Positions 57,800 through 64,000 of a stretch of 64,000 bases of DNA are shown here, one piece after another. A program made the position numbers and the translations under genes. The DNA comes from Craterostigma plantagineum (lineage: Eukaryota; Streptophyta; Magnoliopsida; Lamiales; Linderniaceae): assembly GCA_027422505.1 (NCBI GenBank), contig JAPQWV010000729.1, forward strand, positions 186,001 to 250,000, read 5' to 3'. Under the pieces are notes generated by a model, which was given only the letters and a program-made list of their open reading frames with translations, did not search any database and was not told the origin of the DNA. Within the stretch, counting starts at the first letter, position 1. Each line of letters begins with the position of its first letter.

Positions 57800-58633
57800 A
57801 AACAATGCTTGTCCTCAAGCATTTACCCAAGATAGAAGATGCAAACATTCAAATCAGGAGTTCACCGACATATATTAATTTGCCCTAGAGATAGCAATAT
57901 TCGTAACATTTAGCACTCGAGAATCATATCAATTTCCGACAATGTTAGTAAAGCATGAACGTCACAACAATCAACAACACTCACATGGATTCTCTCAATG
58001 CGCTGAAAATATTTATGGGATAGTGTGTATTAGATCAAATCAACACTATGAAACGATATTACCATAAACTTGCTAACATATCACATTGCATTCACATACC
58101 GACCTTAGTGTACAAACCAAAAGGTGTTTCTTTGGTTGTAATGGGGCTTAGGGATTAGGTAGGATTGTAGGAAGTAGGTTAAAATTATCGAACGAGATGA
58201 TTATTTAATCGCTAAGTCCTAACGACTATCCCATGACGCACGACTACTTGAGAATCACAATGATCATACTTACATGCTACAGTTTCATATTCAAGACAAC
58301 TCAAAGTTCCACAATACTGACAAAACTGGCAAATGCCTCATACGATTTTTTTTCTTCATTCATTTTTTTTCGAATATATTTTCTTTGCGCTTTTATTTTC
58401 TATCTTTTTTTTAAGCTATAACTATATGAAATAATAAGTATCTAGACGCATTCTCGACTAATCAATCTCAAGGTCGTGGAATCTACGTAATTAATAATTC
58501 ATCTAATCCGACAATGCGTGGAAAAGAAAGCCAAAAGGATATATATGGGTAAATATAGCGGCTTAAATTCAACAAAGAACAATAAGGCTCAGGCTCCCGT
58601 TGGCTCACTAAGCAGATAATATTGAAGGTATGG
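57800..58633 (-). other. Athila-like spacer after integrase
   Basis: Where some Athila elements carry an envelope-like ORF, only non-coding sequence with short frames is seen here. No membrane protein ORF remains. Confidence 0.55.
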
Positions 58634-59823
58634 TCAATGTGAGGCCAATGACTTAATCCTAAGTGCCTTAACGCCATTTGGAAAAATATTTTTAACAATG
58701 TATGGTCCCATCCAACGAGATTTGAGTATACCTGGCATGAATTTCAACCTTGGATTGTAGAGGAGAACTTCTTGACCTACCATGAATTCTTTCTTATGTA
58801 GGAGTTTGTCATGAAAATGCTTCATGCGTTCCTTGTACATTCTCGCATTCTCGTAGGCTTCTAGACGAATTTCTTCAAGTTCAGGTAGCTGAACTTTTCG
58901 CTCCTCACCGGTCTTTGTGGCATCCATGTTACACTGTTTGACTGCCCAAAACGCACGATGTTCAATTTCAACAGGTAAATGGACACATCTTACCGAAACC
59001 AGGAGATATGGCGACATTCGGATTGGTGTTTTAAAAGCAGTACGGTACGCCCAAAGTGCATCGTCTAATCGCAAGCTCCAATCCTTACGATTCGTTTTAC
59101 GGTTTGTCTAAAATATTCTTGACCTCCCTATTTGAAACTCCAGCTTGTCCGTTTGATTGTGGGTGATAAGTAGTGGCTAATCGATGATGGACTACGTATT
59201 TGTGCATGGTGCTTCCACTGTGCGATTGCAAAAAATGTGTGCCTTGGTCGCGTATAATTGAACGGGAACTCCGAACCTACTAAAGATATTTGTCTTAAGA
59301 AATCCTACAACAACTTTAGAATCGTTAGTTCGGGTAGCCTTCGCTTCTACCCACTTAGACACGTAATCAACGGCAAGCAAAATATAAGAAAGCCAAACGA
59401 GCTTGGAAAAGGTCCCATAAAATCCACCCATACATCGAATATTTCACAAACTAAATAGAATTTTGTGGCATCTCATCTCTAAAAGAAATTGTACCCGTTC
59501 TTTGACAATTAGGACAACTCTTGCAAAATAAATAAGCATCTTTAAAAATAGTTTCCTAATAGAATCCACAATCTAAAATTCCTAGATGTTCGCTTAGGTC
59601 CAAAGTGTCCTCCACATGCATATGTATGACAATGAGTGAGTATATAATTAACTTCATCATTTGCAACACACCTGCGAATAATTTGATCCGAACCAATTTT
59701 CGACAAATATGGCTCATCCCACATATAATATTTAGAATCGCTTTTAATTTTATTTCTTTTGAAGAACTCAAATATGGAGGCAACAAGCCACTTGTCAAGT
59801 AATAAACTATATCGGCAAACCAA
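58634..59823 (-). pseudogene. Athila-like integrase
   Basis: The zinc-binding part is at 59823-59542 (ILTHCHTYACGGHFGPKRTS). The core is at 59431-59192 with the first Asp in LAVDYVSKWVEA. The second core Asp, expected in a DxGTHF phrase, is replaced (LYATKAHIF). The C-terminal part is 59074-58634 ([17 protein letters not shown], then [19 protein letters not shown]). Three frames and the missing Asp show it is inactive. Confidence 0.88.
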
Positions 59824-60095
59824 TGTTCTTGATATTCCTTACCTTGAAGGAGAAATAGTTGCTCATCTGGAACCGTTTCAGAAATTGGTAGTGGCTCTTC
59901 GTCACGATCGACTCAAGTGGTCCGCCACGGAGTTGTCCACGGCTTTTCGATCCTTAATCTCCCCATCAAACTCTTGAAGTAATAAATCCATCGTATTAGG
60001 CGTGTTTTGACTCTTTCTTAGACAACAAATATTTTAGAGTTGCATGATCAGAATAAACAATAACCTTAGATCCCAGTAAATAAGACCTAAACTTA

Positions 60096-61286
60096 TCAAG
60101 TGCAAAAAAACAATAGGTAAAAGCTCTTTTTCAATTGTGGTATAGTTGCATTGTGTTGAGTCAAGCGCATTGAAGCATAGTAGATGACATGACTCTTCTT
60201 TCCATCCTTTTGTCCAAGTACAGCTCCTACGGCGTACTTGCTCGCATGCACATAAGCTCGAACGTTAGCTCCCAATTTGGAGGTTGAATAAAAGGTGCTA
60301 ATGAGTAACAATTTCAGCCTGTTAAATGCCTCTTTACATTCGTTTCCAAAATTGAGTGGTACGTCATTCTGAAATAGTCTTGACATCGGTTGAGCAATTT
60401 TTGAGAACTCCTTAATAGATCTCCTGTAAAAACCTGCATCATCACGAAAGCTTCGAATTTCTCGAACATTAGTGGGTATGGCAAATTAGACATCAAATCG
60501 ACCTTAGCCTTGTCTACTTCAATTCCTCGAGACGAAACTACATAGCCGAGAACTATTACTTCTTTAACCACACAATGGCATTTTTCATAGTTAAGCACAA
60601 GATTTTTCTCAATGCATCGTTTGAGAACTTTGACCAGATTATCAAGGCAATGATCAAATGAATCTCCATAAACAGTAAAATCATCCCTGAGTATTTCAAT
60701 GCATGTTTCGATCAAATCAGAAAATATACTCATCATGCATCGCTGAAATGTACCAGGAGCATTACATAAACCAAAAGGCATGCGGCGATAAAGGCATGCG
60801 ACGATATGCAAATGTACCAAAGGGACATGTGAAAGAAGTTTTCTCTTGATCCCCAGGTGCCACGACAATTTGATAATAACCAGAAAATCCATCGAGGAAA
60901 CAAAAAAAAGACTTATCTGTCAACCTTTCTAGCATTTGATCAATGAAGGGTAGCGAAAACTGATCCTTTCGGGTAGCTGCATTTAAAACGAAATCAATGC
61001 ACATGCGCCAACCAGTTTGTAATCTCATTGGTACCAATTCATTCTTAACATCTTTCACAAGTGACAAACCAGATTTCTTAGGAACAACATGAACTGGACT
61101 TACCCATTGACTGTTTGATATTGGAAATATTATCCCCATAAATAATAATTTAATAATTTCTTTCGTAACTACCTCTTTCATTGCGGGATTGAGTTTGTGT
61201 TGTAGTTCCCGTATCGGCTTAGAATCTAGCTCAAGGAGGATCATGTGCATGCATATCGAGGGGCTTATTCCCTTGATGTCGGCCAA
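60096..61286 (-). pseudogene. Athila-like reverse transcriptase and RNase H
   Basis: RT spans 61286-60314 in two frames: VSPVHVVPKKSGLSLVKD, WRMCIDFVLNAATRKDQFSL, then YRRMPFGLCNAPGTFQRCMM and the active site ILRDDFTVYGDSF (DD retained). A small local duplication (GGCATGCG.CGATA, twice at 60778-60806) causes the frame change between the two ORFs. RNase H follows at 60386-60096 (VRAYVHASKYAVGAVLGQKD), where the first catalytic Asp of the family (CDAS) is replaced by His. Confidence 0.9.
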
Positions 61287-61796
61287 AGTCCATCCTATCG
61301 CGCTCTTGTATTACTTCAAAACGCATGGTGGACAAGTCATTTGCAATAATGACTGACAAAGTTTCTTCATCTCCCAAATAGCAGTACTAGAGATGTTTTG
61401 GTAGATCCTTCAACTCCAACGTAGGTGCCTATTCTATAGACGAACAATTTTTGCGTTAGGAACATGTAATGAAAAAGTGTTCTTACTTGATTGATCGTGA
61501 ACTTCCGAAAGTGCGTGTAATGTCATGAGCGCGTTTATGATATCTTCGTCCACTTCAAAATGCGAATCTTTTTCTGCTTTGCTATTCTTAATCACAAAGT
61601 CGAGGGTGTCGTTAGTGAAATTATGCTCAAAATCATCTCGAACAACTGCTTCAATCTTACTAACGGATTAAGGTTCATCGGGATATTTCATAGCATCAGA
61701 CACATTCATAGTAAGTTTTTCACCATCGAACTCAAAAGTAAGAGTTTCCTTAATCAACGTCTATCTTAGTTTTAGCCGTTTTCATGAATGATCGTC

Positions 61797-62033
61797 CTAA
61801 TAAAATACAGCAGAATCAAGCGCATGTTCATCACTCATGTCTACTATATTAAAATCAGCAGGAAAAATAAATTCACCACATTTTACTAGAACATCTTCAA
61901 CTAATCCTACGAGATAAATAATGGACCTATTTGCTAATTGAATACAAATAGCAGTGCACTTAAGAGGTCCCATACTCATCTCATTGAACAATGATAACGG
62001 CATAACGTTGATAGAAGCCCCTAAATCTAACAT
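61797..62033 (-). pseudogene. Athila-like protease
   Basis: The frame starts MLDLGASINVMPLSLFNEM, matching the Athila-type protease site (DLGASI in place of DSGA). It continues with GLVEDVLVKCGEFIFPADFNIVD in the family manner and stops at 61797, earlier than the flanking polyprotein. Confidence 0.85.
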
Positions 62034-62473
62034 GGCATTATTTTTTTATCGTCCCTATAGTAACCGAGATAGCAAACATACCTGGGTCCTTACATTTTTG
62101 GGGAAGTTCTCATTGAAGCGCAGCATAATTGTCACTTACTAGGTTTTTCCTTCGCCTTTGTGTTTCCTTTTGTTCGAGCACATTTCCTTTAAAATTTTGC
62201 GTAGCGTGGGATTTGCTTGATAGCATCCAAAAGTGGAATGTTGCTCGACTTTGCTGAAGTCTCCATTATACTATTTTCCTCTTCTTCTTGTTTTACCCTA
62301 GCAAACCTTCCAAGAAAAAAGGTGGAGGAATAACAATATTAGGTTTGTCGATATTAGAGTTATTACTTACCCTCTTTTCTTTGTCTTTTTGCTTATCAAC
62401 ACTAGGAGTTTTCGGAGGGCCCTCTTCATGACTTGTTGTCCTTCCCCTTTTCCGTTCCGAAGAGTTATTATAC

Positions 62474-63555
62474 TTACATTTTCTCTTGGATCTCGACTTG
62501 GGCTGGCAATTTTCTCTTCTCAGTCTGTATTTGACTCAATTGTAGGGCCAGTTGTGATACTTGCCTTTCTAAATTTTGCACGCTCGAGCGCGTTTCGTTA
62601 ATGCTCGATCGAGTTTCCTGTTGAAAAATGGCAGTACTAGTTGCTAAATCCTTAACAATATCTTCCAAAGACATACATGGCTTTGATGGTGCGGCTTCTT
62701 GAGGATTTGGTGGTCTTGGTGCTTGCTGCATGAAACCTGGTGGTCGATTTCCGTAACTCAGATTTGGGTGGTCACGCCATCCGGGATTGTATTGACTTGA
62801 GTATGGATCATAGCATTTTTGAGATGGTCCTATGTACCCTCCAATTGCATTGGCTTGCTCGCTAGGATCAAACTAAAGTAAAGGACAATTCGTTGTTGCA
62901 TGTCCAGCAAGTGTACATATACCACAAGCCTTTACCTGAGTTGTTTTCCCAATCAAAAGTTTTTCCAGAAGAGGCGTTAGCGAATCTAATTTTCGCTCAA
63001 ATGAAGTAGTACTTACCTCGCTCATCCTTTGTTGGCCGACATCTTGACATGTTTCAAATTGTTGCGCATTTGTAGCCATGCTTGAAATCAGCCGGCGTGC
63101 CTCGTCTGCCGTTTTATCCACCAGCGCTCCTTCACTTGCTGCGTCAATCATGTTTCTCTCCATGGGTAGCAAGCCTTCATAGAAGTATTGTATAAGCGCT
63201 AACTCGGAAATTTGATGATATGGACAGCTTGCGCACAACCGCTTGAATCTCTCCCAATATTCGTGCGGAGTTTCTCCGATCCATTGTCGAATCCCGTAGA
63301 TTTCCTTACGAATGTTCGCGGCACGATTGCAGGGAAAAATTTGCAAGGAATTGTTTTTTTAAGTTCGGCCCACGTAGTAATTGAACCCGATGGTAAGTAA
63401 TATAACCAGTCTTTCGCATGATCCGCCGGGGAAAAAGGAAATGCGCGAAGACTTATCTGATCCTCCATGACCCCGTTTGCCTTTCGATTTGCCCTCGCGG
63501 TCCTCTCGATTTCTGGACCGAATATTAGTATACCTGTTGGAGAAGATCGGGGCAT
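62474..63555 (-). pseudogene. Athila-like gag
   Basis: The frame 63555-63199 starts MPRSSPTGILIFGPEIERTA and carries DWLYYLPSGSITTWAELKK. It shifts into 63346-62873 (NIRKEIYGIRQWIGETPHEY), which ends with a CCHC knuckle CGICTLAGHATTNC (62926-62885). A further frame 62731-62474 holds a helical segment (DLATSTAIFQQETRSSINET) typical of the Athila gag C-terminus. Two shifts break the protein. Confidence 0.9.
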
Positions 63556-63612
63556 AAACTAGAACTAAAAAATCGAATTAGAAGTAGAACTAAATCAACT
63601 AAGACACACCTT

Positions 63613-63629
63613 CCACGGTAACGGCGCCA
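63613..63629 (-). other. Athila-like primer binding site
   Basis: TGGCGCCGTTACCGTGG on the minus strand, six bases after the LTR end. It is close to the tRNA-Asp-type site of Athila elements (TGGCGCCGTTGCC). Confidence 0.85.
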
Positions 63630-63635
63630 AAAATT

Positions 63636-64000
63636 TGGTTGTGTCGTTAACGGCCAAAAGTAAAATTTTATAACCTTACTAATATAGCGTAAGTAAGGAT
63701 CGTCTCATAGGGAAAATGGCTGATTTATTTCTAATTTCAAACTAGATCGATAATAATAATAACAATAATAATAATTAGAATATAATAATACTAATAATAA
63801 GGATAATAATAATGATAATAATAATAGTAAAACTAATAGAAGGGGGGTTTTGTTGATAAAGTTTTACCTCAATAGTGAACGAAAGAAAAAAATATTGAAA
63901 GTAACAATGATAAAATAATAGTCGAAGGAATTATTATCCACCTAAACTGTTCGTCGGTTTATAAAAATATTATGTCAACGCAAGCAAGGTTAATAGCTAT
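63636..64000 (-). repeat. Athila-like 5' LTR, cut by the window end
   Basis: Matches the left part of the 3' LTR (51264-51530), including the TAA microsatellite and GGGGGTTTTGTTGATAA. The two LTRs differ by scattered substitutions and indels, so the insertion is not recent. Confidence 0.85.

Larger units (their letters stand above)
51264..64000 (-). mobile_element. Athila-like Ty3/gypsy element inserted in copia gag
   Basis: Reverse-oriented: 5' LTR from 63636 past the window end, primer site, gag, protease, RT-RNase H, integrase, a non-coding spacer, polypurine tract (57785-57799), and 3' LTR (51264-57784, swollen by two insertions). Gag phrases LYYLPSGSITTWAELKK and EYWERFKRLCASCPYHQI, protease LDLGASINVMPLSLF and primer site TGGCGCCGTTACCGTGG are all Athila features. 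All coding parts carry shifts. The 5-bp flank on the left is AAGTC (51259-51263). The matching flank must lie beyond 64000. Confidence 0.9.

Overview
This window is repeat-rich nuclear DNA of a flowering plant, most likely a eudicot. The evidence is one intact two-exon UDP-glycosyltransferase gene of the plant-specific UGT85 type, several lineages of plant LTR retrotransposons (Ty1/copia TNT-like and Ale-like, Ty3/gypsy chromovirus-like and Athila-like), a tRNA-derived SINE, and many plant TIR elements and MITEs. I cannot name the species. No tRNA or rRNA gene, CRISPR array or prokaryotic gene structure was seen.

Layout: 1-1109 holds nothing recognised. 1110-7598 is a decayed LTR element with a long coiled-coil ORF and no recognisable pol. 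7610-8850 is a reverse-oriented gypsy gag-protease fragment. 8895-11584 is a 5'-truncated copia element with an intact 3' LTR. 11585-20100 is intergenic DNA seeded with short elements: a SINE with a perfect 13-bp target duplication, three hAT-like elements with 8-bp duplications, a MITE with TAA duplications, and a 1.2 kb TIR element whose interior is an array of the word GGTATAAT. The only intact host gene, UGT85A-like, lies at 20206-22159. Fifty bases after its poly(A) signal a Mutator-like TIR element (22257-27247) is inserted, and it carries a second TIR element (22672-26748).

27259-36662 is a gypsy LTR interrupted by two retroelement halves in opposite orientation. Their 5' and 3' LTR types are swapped, which suggests an inversion. 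This cluster also holds a possible captured FKBP/TPR exon and a retroelement ORF with a repeated PFDRG motif. 36853-41040 is a Mutator-like element with possible captured host exons and a trace of a Ulp1-type protease. 41049-47225 is a frameshifted chromovirus-like gypsy element with a 2.4 kb LTR.

47226-51263 is a reverse-oriented copia element. An Athila-like gypsy element (51264 to beyond the window end) interrupts it in gag. The Athila 3' LTR was in turn hit by a MITE (52663-53293) and by a second, oppositely oriented copy (53425-57754) of the 36853 Mutator-like family. The order of insertion can be read directly: copia, then Athila, then MITE and MULE.

Functionally only the UGT is expected to act for the plant, as a small-molecule glucosyltransferase. 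The rest is decayed or non-autonomous mobile DNA. The most distinctive signal is that several TIR elements with 9-bp duplications share one design: related ends, with an interior made of one short AT-rich word repeated dozens of times.
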